Below are positions 1 to 9,788 of a stretch of 64,000 nucleotides of DNA, in pieces (the first letter of the stretch is position 1; the number at the start of each line of letters is the position of its first letter). The notes beneath the pieces are model-generated. The model worked only from the letters and a program-made list of their open reading frames with translations. It searched no databases and was not told the origin of the DNA. The stretch covers positions 62,001-126,000 of the forward strand of contig NZ_JAUORV010000010.1 in assembly GCF_030548205.1 (NCBI RefSeq), written 5' to 3'. Position numbers and translations under genes: made by a program. The stretch comes from Aliiglaciecola sp. 3_MG-2023. Its GTDB lineage: Bacteria > Pseudomonadota > Gammaproteobacteria > Enterobacterales > Alteromonadaceae.

Positions 1-1079
1 AGCAAAATTAACCAAGGATTTTCGGGGGAATAACAAAACCATTTTAATCCGTAACCCACAATGGATAACCCAATGGCGATAAAAAATGCATGGCGTTTAC
101 CATATAAAGTAGAAAGTTTTGCGGTGATAAATATGACACAAAAAGTTGAAAATGCAGAGAGGGTTCCTGCCCAGCCCGCATACTCTGAACCAAGGTCGGT
201 ATCCCCCGCAAAAACGTAATAAATAATCACGTAAAATTGGAAAGACGACACCATCATAAAGCCGTTAAACACCAAAAAAGTCGCGCCACATAATGATAAA
301 AAAGGTTTATTTTTTAAAGCCTCAGCAAACCCTTGAAAGAAACCTTTTAAGCCTGGGCTAAGGGTTTCAGTGTCAGTTATCGCCGGTTTATCCAAAATCG
401 CTAAATTTGGCTCTTTGAGAAATATCGCCGGTAAAATGCCCACAAAAATAGTGAAGGCACCAATGATGATAGCTAACCAGCCTGCACCTTGAATCATGTC
501 ATCGAAGAAGTTATCGTTTTGCATGAACCATAAAAACCAGGGTGCTAATAAGTAAGCCATTTGCCCCATGAAATTTTGCACCGCCATCAGGCGAGTTCGT
601 TCATGGTAGTCTGGAGTTAATTCATAGCCTAGGGCAATGTAAGGCGTGGCAAATACGGTATAAGCCAAATAAAAAAACAATGAACCAATAAGAAAAAACC
701 AAAAGTAGAACATTTCACTTTGTTCTCTTGGTAGTTGCCAAATCAAAGCATAAATAATTCCAGCAGCAATAGCCCCCCAAAAAATATAAGGTCGCCGACG
801 TCCCCATTTGGTTTTTGTATTATCGCTGATATACCCCATAAGCGGGTCAGTTAGGGCATCCGTTAACCGCGGCAATGCGCTAATTAACCCAACCAAGGCA
901 GGATTCATTGCCAATCCCAGGTTTAACACTATGACCATGCCGCCAATTGCCGCACCTAACAAGTTATTAACCAAAGCGCCTAAACCATAAATGAATTTCC
1001 GCGATAACGGAATTTTGTCGTGTTCAGCAGTGACCTGCGTCGGATTTTGCTCACAAGTTACGACATTACTCTTGGTCAT
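1..1079 (-). CDS. GPH-family sugar:cation symporter (MFS fold), 3' end cut by window
   Basis: A membrane transporter that probably imports a glycoside or oligosaccharide together with Na+ or H+. Translating the minus strand from the ATG at 1079 gives about 359 residues with no stop before the window edge, so the C-terminus is missing. A hydrophilic N-terminus is followed by repeated hydrophobic segments. The family-typical early motif is present (DALTDPLMGYISDNTKTKWGRRRPYI, roughly residues 90-115; key residues D..DP..G..SD..KTKWGRRRP), which marks the glycoside-pentoside-hexuronide group. It is divergent from the GH3 beta-glucosidase at 1430, so the two probably share control, the transporter feeding a substrate that the cytoplasmic enzyme cleaves. 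The exact sugar cannot be read from the sequence. Family call secure, substrate inferred. Confidence 0.85.
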   Translation of the reverse strand, partial: MTKSNVVTCEQNPTQVTAEHDKIPLSRKFIYGLGALVNNLLGAAIGGMVIVLNLGLAMNPALVGLISALPRLTDALTDPLMGYISDNTKTKWGRRRPYIFWGAIAAGIIYALIWQLPREQSEMFYFWFFLIGSLFFYLAYTVFATPYIALGYELTPDYHERTRLMAVQNFMGQMAYLLAPWFLWFMQNDNFFDDMIQGAGWLAIIIGAFTIFVGILPAIFLKEPNLAILDKPAITDTETLSPGLKGFFQGFAEALKNKPFLSLCGATFLVFNGFMMVSSFQFYVIIYYVFAGDTDLGSEYAGWAGTLSAFSTFCVIFITAKLSTLYGKRHAFFIAIGLSIVGYGLKWFCYSPENPWLIL

Positions 1080-1429
1080 TTATAGGATTCCGCTGTTTAC
1101 CAGGTAAAAATAAGCGCTGTATTTAACGCGCAACATGAAACTAATTAACAACAAAGTTACATTTTATTGGCAAGCAGACAAACCAAAAACGATAAGTTGT
1201 GACATTACACACGGTAAAGCGGTCAGTAGGTAAATCATCTGGGGTTAAATCAGTGTAAATACGAAAATTTCTGTCTGCCCTATTTAACTCTTACCAAGTC
1301 CACTTTAGCTTGTTTAATTTGAATTGTGATATCTGGACGTTAAGGTTAATAGCGAAGGTTTAATGAATATTCCTCAAGGGATAATAGTATCTCAACTACG
1401 AATATTGCTTTACAGGATCACGCTAATTT
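1080..1429. promoter_or_regulatory. Divergent intergenic region, GPH symporter / GH3
   Basis: About 350 bases, AT-rich, between two divergent genes, so it must hold both promoters. No open frame of note. A TGTGACATTACACAC stretch near 1198-1212 is partly symmetric but is not a convincing CRP site. No operator could be assigned. Confidence 0.5.
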
Positions 1430-3664
1430 ATGTTTACCTCAGAACACGCTCACTCACTTAATTCCGTGCCACCTCGTTATTCAGACAGAATTAATCACCT
1501 GTTATCTAAAATGCATCTAGTCGAAAAGGTGGGTCAGCTTAGTCAGGTCATGGGCAATAATAGTGAGGAATTAGAACAGGATGTTAGGCAAGGTCTTGTT
1601 GGTTCAGTGATTAATGAGGTAGATGTAAACACACTGGCTAAACTGCAGCACATAGCCACACACCAAAGTCGATTAGGAATCCCGCTGTTGGTGGGGCGGG
1701 ATGTTATCCACGGTTTCAAAACCATTTTTCCTATTCCCTTAGGTCAGGCAGCAAGTTGGGATCCTGAATTAGTTAAAAAAGCAGCAAAAATTGCCGGTAA
1801 AGAAGCGTCGTTTGTTGGAATAAATTGGACTTTTGCGCCTATGATCGACATTAGTCGTGATCCTCGCTGGGGACGTATTGCCGAAAGTTTTGGTGAAGAT
1901 CCTGTGCTGTCTTCAATTATGGGGGTTGCAATGGTTGAAGGTTTTCAGGGCGACAACTTTCAAAACCCTAGTGGTATAGCAGCCTGCGCTAAACACTTTG
2001 TTGGCTATGGTGCGTCTGAAAGTGGCAGAGATTATTGCACCACGAATATCCCTGAAAACGAATTGCGTAATATTTATTTCCCCCCCTTTAAGGCGGCTGC
2101 TGATGCTGGGGTAGCAACCTTTATGTCATCTTTTAGTGATCTTGATGGTTTACCAGCCAGTGGCAACAAATGGCTAATGGATTCTATCCTTCGAAAAGAA
2201 TGGAATTATCAGGGGTTTGTGGTGAGTGATTGGGAATCCATTGCTCAACTACAAATACATGGTCTTACCGAAAGCCCAGAACACTCAGCGTTGACTGCTT
2301 TCGATGCAGGTATTGATATGGAAATGGTTAGCACCACCTATCGGCAAAACCTTGCAACATTGCTTGAAAACAAGCAACTAAGTGAACATGAGATTGATCA
2401 AAGTGTATTGCGAATACTTCATTTAAAAGAAAAGTTAGGGTTATTCGATATTGATTACCCAATAGAAGATGGGCAATCGTCGGATGCTCGTAAACAGGCA
2501 TTTTACGCCAATGAAGATCTAGACGTGGCTAAACAACTAGCGTTAAAAAGTTGTGTGTTACTGCAAAATAAAAACCGGACTCTCCCCCTCAATTCTGAAG
2601 CTTTAAACGCTATAGGATTAATCGGGCCATTGGCGGATGATGGCTATGAACAATTAGGTACATGGATCTTTGATGGTGAAGAAGAAGCGAGCATCCCCCT
2701 GAAACAGGCCCTTGAAAATGAATTAAGTAGATCAGTCACACTAAATTATGCCAAAGGGTTACAGAATACTCGAACCGACAACATCGATTTAGTAGATGAC
2801 GCCATTAAGGTAGCTCAAAGCTCTGATGTGGTTATCTTATGTTTAGGCGAAGAGTCTTTTTTATCAGGGGAAGCGCACTGCCGTGCAGAGCTGGACTTAC
2901 CCGGTAAACAGCATTGGTTAATCGAACAAATCGCAGCCACAGGCAAACCTATTGTGTTGGTCATTATGGCTGGCAGGCCACTCACTTTAGAACCTATTCT
3001 AAATATGGTCGATAGTGTACTCTATGCTTGGCACCCAGGTACTATGGGCGGACCCGCTATAGCTGATTTGATTTTAGGTGAATCATCTCCTTCAGGTAAA
3101 TTGCCAGTCACCTTTCCGCGTAAAGTGGGACAAATTCCAATTTATTACAATCAAAAGCATACTGGTAAACCGGCAACAGAAGAACAATGTATCCATATGG
3201 ATGACGTACCTGAGCGTTCCCCACAGACATCTTTGGGTATGGCTGCCACCCATTTAGATACCCACTTCTCTCCCCTTTATGAATTTGGATTCGGTTTATC
3301 CTACGGAGAATTTGAATACACCCATTTAGTTCTCGATAAACATAGCTACGCACCAGGTGAGTCCATCAACGTCAAAGTGACCATTAAAAATGTTGGACGT
3401 TACGACGCAGAGGAAGTTATACAGCTTTATATTCGCGACTTAGTAGGTAGTGTTACTCGCCCGGTAAAAGAATTAAAACAGTTCAAACGAGTTTTGATAT
3501 GCGCAGGTAAAGAAGCGGTGATCTATTTTAAGTTAGAGCAATCTGAGCTGGCATTTTACAATCGTAATATGCAATTAGAGGTAGAAGCAGGGACCTTTCA
3601 TGTATGGGTTTCAGGCAGTTCAAAATCGAACTTAACAACCGAATTCATCGTTACTAAACCCTAA
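1430..3664 (+). CDS. Cytoplasmic beta-glucosidase, glycoside hydrolase family 3
   Basis: Hydrolyses terminal beta-linked glucose from short glucosides, probably in the cytoplasm, since the N-terminus has no signal peptide, unlike periplasmic BglX. It is 744 residues, normal for three-domain GH3. The N-terminal TIM-barrel domain (about 20-335) carries the KHFVGYG motif near 188-194 and the nucleophile Asp267 in VVSDW. The second alpha/beta domain (about 370-610) contains LGEESFLSGEAHCR, which supplies the usual acid/base Glu region. A C-terminal fibronectin-III-like domain (about 655-735) begins after FGFGLSYGEFEY. Divergent partner: the GPH symporter at 1079. Cellobiose, laminaribiose or other beta-glucosides are all possible substrates; the sequence does not decide. 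Family certain. Confidence 0.93.
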   Translation: MFTSEHAHSLNSVPPRYSDRINHLLSKMHLVEKVGQLSQVMGNNSEELEQDVRQGLVGSVINEVDVNTLAKLQHIATHQSRLGIPLLVGRDVIHGFKTIFPIPLGQAASWDPELVKKAAKIAGKEASFVGINWTFAPMIDISRDPRWGRIAESFGEDPVLSSIMGVAMVEGFQGDNFQNPSGIAACAKHFVGYGASESGRDYCTTNIPENELRNIYFPPFKAAADAGVATFMSSFSDLDGLPASGNKWLMDSILRKEWNYQGFVVSDWESIAQLQIHGLTESPEHSALTAFDAGIDMEMVSTTYRQNLATLLENKQLSEHEIDQSVLRILHLKEKLGLFDIDYPIEDGQSSDARKQAFYANEDLDVAKQLALKSCVLLQNKNRTLPLNSEALNAIGLIGPLADDGYEQLGTWIFDGEEEASIPLKQALENELSRSVTLNYAKGLQNTRTDNIDLVDDAIKVAQSSDVVILCLGEESFLSGEAHCRAELDLPGKQHWLIEQIAATGKPIVLVIMAGRPLTLEPILNMVDSVLYAWHPGTMGGPAIADLILGESSPSGKLPVTFPRKVGQIPIYYNQKHTGKPATEEQCIHMDDVPERSPQTSLGMAATHLDTHFSPLYEFGFGLSYGEFEYTHLVLDKHSYAPGESINVKVTIKNVGRYDAEEVIQLYIRDLVGSVTRPVKELKQFKRVLICAGKEAVIYFKLEQSELAFYNRNMQLEVEAGTFHVWVSGSSKSNLTTEFIVTKP

Positions 3665-3725
3665 ATCACCCAGTAAATTTAGTCAGTCGCTAGTTCGCCG
3701 TTTAATGGGCGACAATTTGAGTTAC

Positions 3726-3752
3726 AAAAAATATCGAGGAAATACCTCGATA
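3726..3752 (-). terminator. Rho-independent terminator of the PAS-MCP gene
   Basis: Perfect 8-bp stem TATCGAGG / CCTCGATA with a 5-base loop at 3732-3752. Read on the minus strand it is followed directly by six T (3731-3726). It lies 50 bases past the stop of the gene that ends at 3802. Confidence 0.8.
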
Positions 3753-3801
3753 CTCAAAAAATGAAAAACAGCGCCAAATTTAGGTTGATGGGTAAATAAA
3801 A

Positions 3802-5106
3802 CTATTGGGTATTGCTGGATAAACCAGCGACTGAATTAGATACATTTTCAGCTCCCAGCTTAATTTCTTGGATGGATATTTCAACTTCCTGCAGCAAGTC
3901 TGAACCTTTTTTAGCGGTATCGGACACCGAGGATATATGCTTAGTCACGTCATCCGTTAATTCTTGGTTAAGACGCACTACGTCACCAATTTCATTGGTG
4001 GAATTACTAGTCCGAGCGGCGAGTTGACGAACCTCATCGGCAACCACTGCGAACCCTCTGCCAGTATCACCCGCTCTTGCTGCTTCTATTGCAGCATTGA
4101 GGGCCAATAGGTTAGTTTGGTCTGCTATGGAACTGATAGTCGAAACAATAGTACCGATCAAGTTAGATTGTTTACCCAGATCTTCGATTAATGCAACAGA
4201 TTCAACTACCAACTTCTCAATTGCACTAGCGTTTTGCACCGCATCTTTGAGTCTATCTGTGCCTTGTACTGCTATTGATGCGGTCTGCAACGCAGTGGAG
4301 TAAGCAACTTCAGCAGCTTCAGAAACGGCCATATTTTGCTTTACTCTATCTGAGATATCAGCAGCAAACTTAATGACTTTAATGACTTCCCCTGTTTCAG
4401 ATTTAATGGGATTATAAGACGCTTCTAGCCAAACCTCTTTACCAGTAAGCGATTTTCTCACAAACATACCTGAGGTAAGTTTCCCGCTTTCTAACTCAGC
4501 CCAGAAGTTAGGATGCTCTTGATAGAACCTGTCTGAGCAAAATATTTTATGATGTTTCCCTCTGATCTCATCGAGGGTGCACCCCATGGTGTGCAAAAAA
4601 TTCTCATTTGCATATAAAATGTCGCCTTGAGGCGAAAACTCAATGACAGCCATGGATAAACTTAAGGCTTTGCTAATGGCAAGTTGAGTTTGCAATGACA
4701 CATACTTTTGGGTGACATCTGTCGCTATTTTAACTATTTTGGTAACTTTTCCGTTGTGCATAATTGGAAAATAGGTAGCATCTAACCAAAGTAATTCACC
4801 CCTTTTATTTAAACGCGCGAAAGTTCCTGAAAAACTCTCCCCTGATTGTAGCTTCTGCCAAAACTCGTAATACTCCCTTGAATTAACATACTCCGGGGCA
4901 CAAAAAATACGATGATGTTGGCCGCTAATTTCCTGACTAGTAAATTGAACGACGGAGAGAAACAACGAGTTGGCGGTTAAAATAATACCTTCAGGGGTAA
5001 ATTCGATGTAAGCGACATTGTTTTTAATTGAATCCACTAAAGAAATTTGCTCTTGTAGTGACTCTTCTAATTCTAGTACTTTTTGTTTTAAATTTCGGTT
5101 AAACAT
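3802..5106 (-). CDS. Soluble PAS-PAS-methyl-accepting signalling protein (BdlA-like)
   Basis: A cytoplasmic chemotaxis-type transducer of 434 residues with no membrane segment. Two PAS domains with PAC motifs occupy about 25-135 and 145-255. The MCP signalling domain follows, with the hairpin-tip signature [20 protein letters not shown] and then [15 protein letters not shown]. The C-terminus is short and has no CheR-docking pentapeptide. The architecture and size match BdlA of Pseudomonas aeruginosa, which controls biofilm dispersal with c-di-GMP enzymes; Aer-like aerotaxis proteins are the alternative but have a membrane anchor. The ATG at 5106 is chosen because GAGAAG lies just upstream; a longer TTG start at 5133 has no such site. 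Next upstream on the same strand is an HD-GYP regulator, which fits a c-di-GMP role. The sensed signal, perhaps redox or haem, is unknown. Confidence 0.85.
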   Translation of the reverse strand: MFNRNLKQKVLELEESLQEQISLVDSIKNNVAYIEFTPEGIILTANSLFLSVVQFTSQEISGQHHRIFCAPEYVNSREYYEFWQKLQSGESFSGTFARLNKRGELLWLDATYFPIMHNGKVTKIVKIATDVTQKYVSLQTQLAISKALSLSMAVIEFSPQGDILYANENFLHTMGCTLDEIRGKHHKIFCSDRFYQEHPNFWAELESGKLTSGMFVRKSLTGKEVWLEASYNPIKSETGEVIKVIKFAADISDRVKQNMAVSEAAEVAYSTALQTASIAVQGTDRLKDAVQNASAIEKLVVESVALIEDLGKQSNLIGTIVSTISSIADQTNLLALNAAIEAARAGDTGRGFAVVADEVRQLAARTSNSTNEIGDVVRLNQELTDDVTKHISSVSDTAKKGSDLLQEVEISIQEIKLGAENVSNSVAGLSSNTQ

Positions 5107-5441
5107 TACAACTTCTCTTTTTTTAACTATCAATATGACAGTCGACAGCCCGCTTTTAAAACGGAGTTAGCTGTATAGCCAGATTAAGTAAGAGTTTTGA
5201 TTCTGTCCATCTATGAAATTCAATCACCTCGATAAATCATTACATTCTATATAAAAAGTAAGACTTATTAATACCACTATACAATTTGTGTTACTCAAAT
5301 AAAGTTAACATAAAAACCACGTGAAAAAACGCTAAAAACACCAAAAAGAGCAAAATATGACGCCAACTTTCTACATTGGTAAGGAAAAGCGCCTTAGCCA
5401 GATAGAGAAAACAATTCCCAAGTCCCGTTGTCTTCCAGCAC
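5107..5441. promoter_or_regulatory. Intergenic region upstream of the PAS-MCP gene
   Basis: 335 AT-rich bases between the HD-GYP gene's stop and the PAS-MCP start. It should carry the promoter of the PAS-MCP gene. A weak CTTCCA / TGGAAG hairpin overlaps the end of the HD-GYP gene. No other feature was seen. Confidence 0.4.
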
Positions 5442-6434
5442 TTAATCTTCTTGGAAGCGATTTTTTACTTCTAACATCTGATCAAGGTTTTGTTGAAATA
5501 ACTCCACAATTTTAGGGTCAAAGTGTTTGCCCTTCTGTTCTTGCAAAAACCCCATTGTTTTATCAATTGACCATGCCTCTTTATAAGGACGCTTACTGGT
5601 TAGGGCATCAAAAACATCTGCTAGGGCAACAATACGACCGTGAATAGGAATATCTTCCCCGGCTAACCCTTTAGGATAACCACTACCATCCCACTTTTCG
5701 TGATGAGTTAACGAAACAACTTTTGCCAAATCGATAAGCTCAGAGTCCGATTCCCCTAAAATTTCAGCACCAATTTCAGGGTGCTTTTTCATAATTTCGA
5801 ACTCTTCGGGGGTCAATCGCGCAGGTTTAAGCATAATATTATCTGGAATTCCGATTTTTCCAATATCATGCATAGGGGCAGCGTGAAATAAATCATCAGC
5901 TGCGCACTCTGAAAAGCCATAAGCCAAAGCGAGCAATCTAGAGTAATGGCTCATACGCACCACGTGCATGCCAGTTTCGTTGTCTTTGTATTCTGAAGCT
6001 CGCCCGAGACGTTGAATAACCTGCAACCGGGTGCGACGCAGTTCGTCTGCGTCAACCAATGATAAATGAGTGGCAACGCGGGCCTTCACCACAGCAGGAG
6101 AGATGGGTTTTGAAATATAGTCAACTGCACCTACCTCAAATCCCTTGGCTTCATCTGTGGCATCGGCAAGAGCTGTGACAAAAATAACCGGTATTTGCTT
6201 GCTCAGCTTATTTGATTTTAGGGTGCTACATACTTCATAGCCAGTCATGCCAGGCATCATTACATCCAATAATATCAAGTCTGGTTTGATTTTTTGCACC
6301 AACTCTAGCGCTTCGACTCCACTTTTCGCAAAAGTAAGAGAATAATGCTCCCTGAGAACTTGGTTTAGCACTCTTAAATTGGTTGGTTCATCATCTACCA
6401 CGAGTAGCTTTTGCCGTTTAATTGTTTTATTCAT
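5442..6434 (-). CDS. Response regulator with HD-GYP c-di-GMP phosphodiesterase domain (RpfG-like)
   Basis: Hydrolyses c-di-GMP under control of a phosphorelay. 330 residues: a receiver domain (about 8-125) with acidic pair DDE and phospho-acceptor Asp57 in LILLDVMMPG, then an HD-GYP domain (about 145-320). The metal and catalytic motifs are complete: HAAPMHDIGKIG (HD), LTHHEKWDGSGYPKGL (HHE and GYP) and ALADVFDALTSKRPYK. This is the exact layout of Xanthomonas RpfG. It starts 15 bases after the stop of the MHYT hybrid kinase (6450-9788), so the two are almost certainly co-transcribed and the kinase, which has its own receiver and Hpt domain, is the likely phospho-donor. Expected output is lower c-di-GMP, favouring motility or dispersal. 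Confidence 0.92.
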   Translation of the reverse strand: MNKTIKRQKLLVVDDEPTNLRVLNQVLREHYSLTFAKSGVEALELVQKIKPDLILLDVMMPGMTGYEVCSTLKSNKLSKQIPVIFVTALADATDEAKGFEVGAVDYISKPISPAVVKARVATHLSLVDADELRRTRLQVIQRLGRASEYKDNETGMHVVRMSHYSRLLALAYGFSECAADDLFHAAPMHDIGKIGIPDNIMLKPARLTPEEFEIMKKHPEIGAEILGESDSELIDLAKVVSLTHHEKWDGSGYPKGLAGEDIPIHGRIVALADVFDALTSKRPYKEAWSIDKTMGFLQEQKGKHFDPKIVELFQQNLDQMLEVKNRFQED

Positions 6435-6449
6435 GGCCTATAGCCTTCC

Positions 6450-9400
6450 CTAACTGTCTCGCAATTCAGTTTGCAACTTCTCAATTAAACCCAGGGTTTT
6501 CTCAAACTCGAAATCGTTTAAGGCTTCGACTATTTCAATCATTTTTGAAAACAGTGGATGCTTGGTCTGTGTTGACAATTTATCTATCAATGATTCATCA
6601 AATTCATTTTTTCTAACATATTCGGCTAATTCATCTAATAGTAACAATACAGAATCATTACTTAATAATGGGTCTTCTGAAATTAAACTTTGGTTTAGTG
6701 ATTGATTTCGCATACCTATAATTTTAGCGATCTTATGTAGCTCTTCTTTCAACAGCTGAATCATAGTTAACACACTTGTCGCAGGGTGTTGTTCAAGGTT
6801 TTTTTCTAATTCAGCCGCAATGCTAGCGAATCGAGCTAGGGATAAATTGCTGGCCACACCTTTTAATGCATGCACACTGTTTTCTAGTTCTGACCACTCT
6901 TCAATTTCAACAAAAAAAGTTAACTGTTCTAATTTAGCTTCACAGTCTCGAATAAATTCACCAACTTGTTTAAATAAAGTCGTTTTTGACCCCCACATAT
7001 TAGTGCCGTTTTCTATGTCTATTGATAACAAATGCTCAACTTTTTCTGCCACGGACTTGTTCGCATCTTCAACTCGGTGCAATTTAAGCACTTTAGCAAT
7101 TTCAAATGAGAGCAGGTCAATATCGACTGGCTTGTTGGCAAAGCCCTCCATTCCTGCTTCCAATGCCGATAAACGGTCTTTTTCCAACACGCTAGCGGTT
7201 AATGCAACGATGGGAATATGTGGCAGCTTTTCTGTTTGCTCTTGTTCTCTGCGTTTTTGCGCAGCACTGAGTCCATCCATAACGGGCATCTGAATATCCA
7301 TTAACACCACATCTGGTTGATCATTGCGCATTCGAATGAGTGCCTGCTCGCCGTCTCGAGCAGCAAAGACAGTATGTTCTGCTCTGGTTAGAAGAATAGT
7401 CAACAAATCTATATTTTGTTGTAAATCATCCACCACTAAAATACGCAACTTGGGAAGTTTGGTTGGAGCGCGTTTTTCCGACTTTTGGCTGTTGCTCTCT
7501 ACTTTTTTGAGAGGAAGAATAAAACAAAAAGTTGATCCTATATTAAGTTGGCTGGTTGCATAAATGCTGCCCCCCATTAACTCAACTAACTGTTTACTGA
7601 TTGTAGTACCTAGGCCAGTGCCACCAAATCGGCGACTCATTGACTCATCCGCTTGCTCAAAGGCTTCAAAAACATTTTCCAGCTGGACATTAGACATCCC
7701 GATACCGGTATCTCTAATTTCAAATCGAACCATATCGTCGGCATGTTTAGACAACTTAATGGTTATATTTCCTTTTTCTGTGAACTTAACTGCGTTGCCC
7801 ACGAGATTAGTTAAAATTTGTCGAATCCTATCCGGTACACCATGATAATTCCCTTTTATTTCATTGGCGATTTCAAGGTCGATTGACAGTCCTTTTCGCT
7901 GAGCTTGTAACCATAATGTGGATACAACAGCATCAATTTCTTCCACTATTGAGAAGTCACGATATTCTAGTTGAAATTTGCCTTTATCCAATTTGGCACT
8001 GTCCAAAATATCATTCAAGATATGCATCAAAGACTTAGCCGATTGATTGATAGTGCTGACATGTTTTTTCTGAGTGGATGACAATTCACTGTCAAGGAGG
8101 ATGTCACTAAACCCAACTACGGCATTCATTGGTGTGCGAATTTCATGGCTCATATTGGCCAGAAAAGCCGCGCGTGCAGACGCGGCTTGCTCTGCCTTGT
8201 TTTTCGCCTGTAGTAACTCTTGTTCAATGGTTTTTCGCTCAGTGATATCCATAATAAAACCATCTAGATAACATTGACGGCCATCTTCGCTTTCAACTGC
8301 GCGGCCGTATCCAAGCATCCACTTAGTTTCGCCAAATCTATCAATAATACGGTAATCGATAGTGTATCCATCGGGATCATTGAAATCGGTCTGTATAACA
8401 TGGTCTAAATCTTCAGGATGAATAAAGTCAGCAAATGCGACCTTATTATTAGGTGCAATAAAGTCTTGAGGAGGATGACCAACAATATTTTCCACTTCAT
8501 CACTGATAAACAACATTGGCCAGCCTTCCCCGTTTATGCAGCGATAAGCAATACCAGGTAAGTTTCCTAACAATGAGCGAAAGCGCGCTTCGCTTTCACG
8601 TATCTCCGATTCCATTTGCAGTTGACTACGCAGATCCGTTATGAAGGCCACAAAAAGATGCTGCTTTTCCATTTCAACATGTCCAATGCGCAACCTTACA
8701 GGAATAGTTTGGCCTAGTTTAGTGAGCGCCTCAACATCTCTACTGGCACCGATAATTTTAGCTTCTTTGGTACGCAAATAATTGCTGATGTAGCTATCAT
8801 GGGCATCATGGTGGGGGGCTGGAACGACTTTATTAACATTATTTCCAACCAAATCTTCAGCTGACCACCCTAGTAACTTTTCAACTGAGCGATTCACGCT
8901 AATAACCTTACCCCATTCATTAATGGTGATAATAGCGTCCAGCGCTGTATCCATTGTTGCCACTAGTCGCTTTTCATTCTCTAAGGAACGTGCTGAAATA
9001 TCTTTATACTTGAAGACAAAATTGAGGGCGATGACGAGCCCTATAATGACGAATGTAACCACCGCAATCGCTAGGGCTAAAAACATCGAAACGTGCTCAG
9101 ACTGTTGTGATAACTCCATCCCCTCAGGCAAAACGAAACGCGCTGCCGCCATTCCAGTATAGTGCATACCAGAAATAGCAATCCCCATGACCACACTTGC
9201 CATCCATATTTTAGCAATGCGACTAAATTTTATTAGGTTAAACTTATCTAAACCAAAGCGAACATAAAGGGCTAGTATGGCCAAAATAACGGCAACTAAG
9301 ATGGAAAGCATAAACATGGATAGGTCATAACGTAACAGTGGAGCCATCTCCATGGATGCCATACCGATATAATGCATAGAGCCTATGCCTGCCCCGATCA

Positions 9401-9788
9401 AGACACCACCTAGAATTAGTTGATTGGCCGTTAAATTTTGTTTGATAAGAAGGTTTAGAGCGACCCACGAGGCGGCTATAGCGGGGATCAATGAAACCAC
9501 TGTAAGGGTCATACCGAAATACACGTCAGTGCATAGGTCAAATGCTAGCATGCCAATAAAGTGCATTGACCAAATACCGCCTCCCAACGCAATACTACTC
9601 ACCATCAAGGCTAGCTGTCGCCGTTTTTTAGATAAGGTTTTAGAGGCTTGGTGACTTACCTGGAACGCCATATAAGAGGCAAAGATGGCAATAGCGACCG
9701 AGAGTAAGACCAGCCCCAAATTGTATTCGCCAATGACCAACAAATTGTTTGGTACTTCTTCAAAAACAGTTTTTATTTTGTTCGTCAT
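6450..9788 (-). CDS. MHYT-domain hybrid sensor histidine kinase with PAS, receiver and Hpt domains
   Basis: A membrane sensor of 1112 residues. Residues about 20-260 form a seven-helix MHYT domain with three copies of the signature: SMHFIGM (His76), SMHYIGM (His139) and GMHYTGM (His209). MHYT domains were proposed to bind copper and sense O2, CO or NO; that is a family hypothesis. Two PAS domains follow (about 270-390 and 400-520), then HisKA with phospho-His548 in [10 protein letters not shown], a HATPase domain (about 640-765, with DTGIGM and GGTGLG), a receiver with Asp831 in VVLMDIQMP, and an Hpt domain with His973 in HALKGVASN. The set kinase-receiver-Hpt followed by an RpfG-type regulator copies RpfC/RpfG, with MHYT as input instead of the RpfC membrane domain. 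Confidence 0.92.
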   Translation of the reverse strand: MTNKIKTVFEEVPNNLLVIGEYNLGLVLLSVAIAIFASYMAFQVSHQASKTLSKKRRQLALMVSSIALGGGIWSMHFIGMLAFDLCTDVYFGMTLTVVSLIPAIAASWVALNLLIKQNLTANQLILGGVLIGAGIGSMHYIGMASMEMAPLLRYDLSMFMLSILVAVILAILALYVRFGLDKFNLIKFSRIAKIWMASVVMGIAISGMHYTGMAAARFVLPEGMELSQQSEHVSMFLALAIAVVTFVIIGLVIALNFVFKYKDISARSLENEKRLVATMDTALDAIITINEWGKVISVNRSVEKLLGWSAEDLVGNNVNKVVPAPHHDAHDSYISNYLRTKEAKIIGASRDVEALTKLGQTIPVRLRIGHVEMEKQHLFVAFITDLRSQLQMESEIRESEARFRSLLGNLPGIAYRCINGEGWPMLFISDEVENIVGHPPQDFIAPNNKVAFADFIHPEDLDHVIQTDFNDPDGYTIDYRIIDRFGETKWMLGYGRAVESEDGRQCYLDGFIMDITERKTIEQELLQAKNKAEQAASARAAFLANMSHEIRTPMNAVVGFSDILLDSELSSTQKKHVSTINQSAKSLMHILNDILDSAKLDKGKFQLEYRDFSIVEEIDAVVSTLWLQAQRKGLSIDLEIANEIKGNYHGVPDRIRQILTNLVGNAVKFTEKGNITIKLSKHADDMVRFEIRDTGIGMSNVQLENVFEAFEQADESMSRRFGGTGLGTTISKQLVELMGGSIYATSQLNIGSTFCFILPLKKVESNSQKSEKRAPTKLPKLRILVVDDLQQNIDLLTILLTRAEHTVFAARDGEQALIRMRNDQPDVVLMDIQMPVMDGLSAAQKRREQEQTEKLPHIPIVALTASVLEKDRLSALEAGMEGFANKPVDIDLLSFEIAKVLKLHRVEDANKSVAEKVEHLLSIDIENGTNMWGSKTTLFKQVGEFIRDCEAKLEQLTFFVEIEEWSELENSVHALKGVASNLSLARFASIAAELEKNLEQHPATSVLTMIQLLKEELHKIAKIIGMRNQSLNQSLISEDPLLSNDSVLLLLDELAEYVRKNEFDESLIDKLSTQTKHPLFSKMIEIVEALNDFEFEKTLGLIEKLQTELRDS

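Noticed and set aside
1198-1213. TGTGACATTACACAC as a CRP site upstream of the GH3 gene
   Set aside because: The second half-site does not match TCACA well at the normal spacing.
5435-5456. CTTCCA / TGGAAG hairpin at the end of the HD-GYP gene as terminator
   Set aside because: Six base pairs, a 14-base loop containing the stop codon and no U-run.
6820-7563. Long antisense frames (157 and 79 codons) opposite the MHYT kinase
   Set aside because: Shadows of a well-supported gene with clear domains; compositions are not protein-like.
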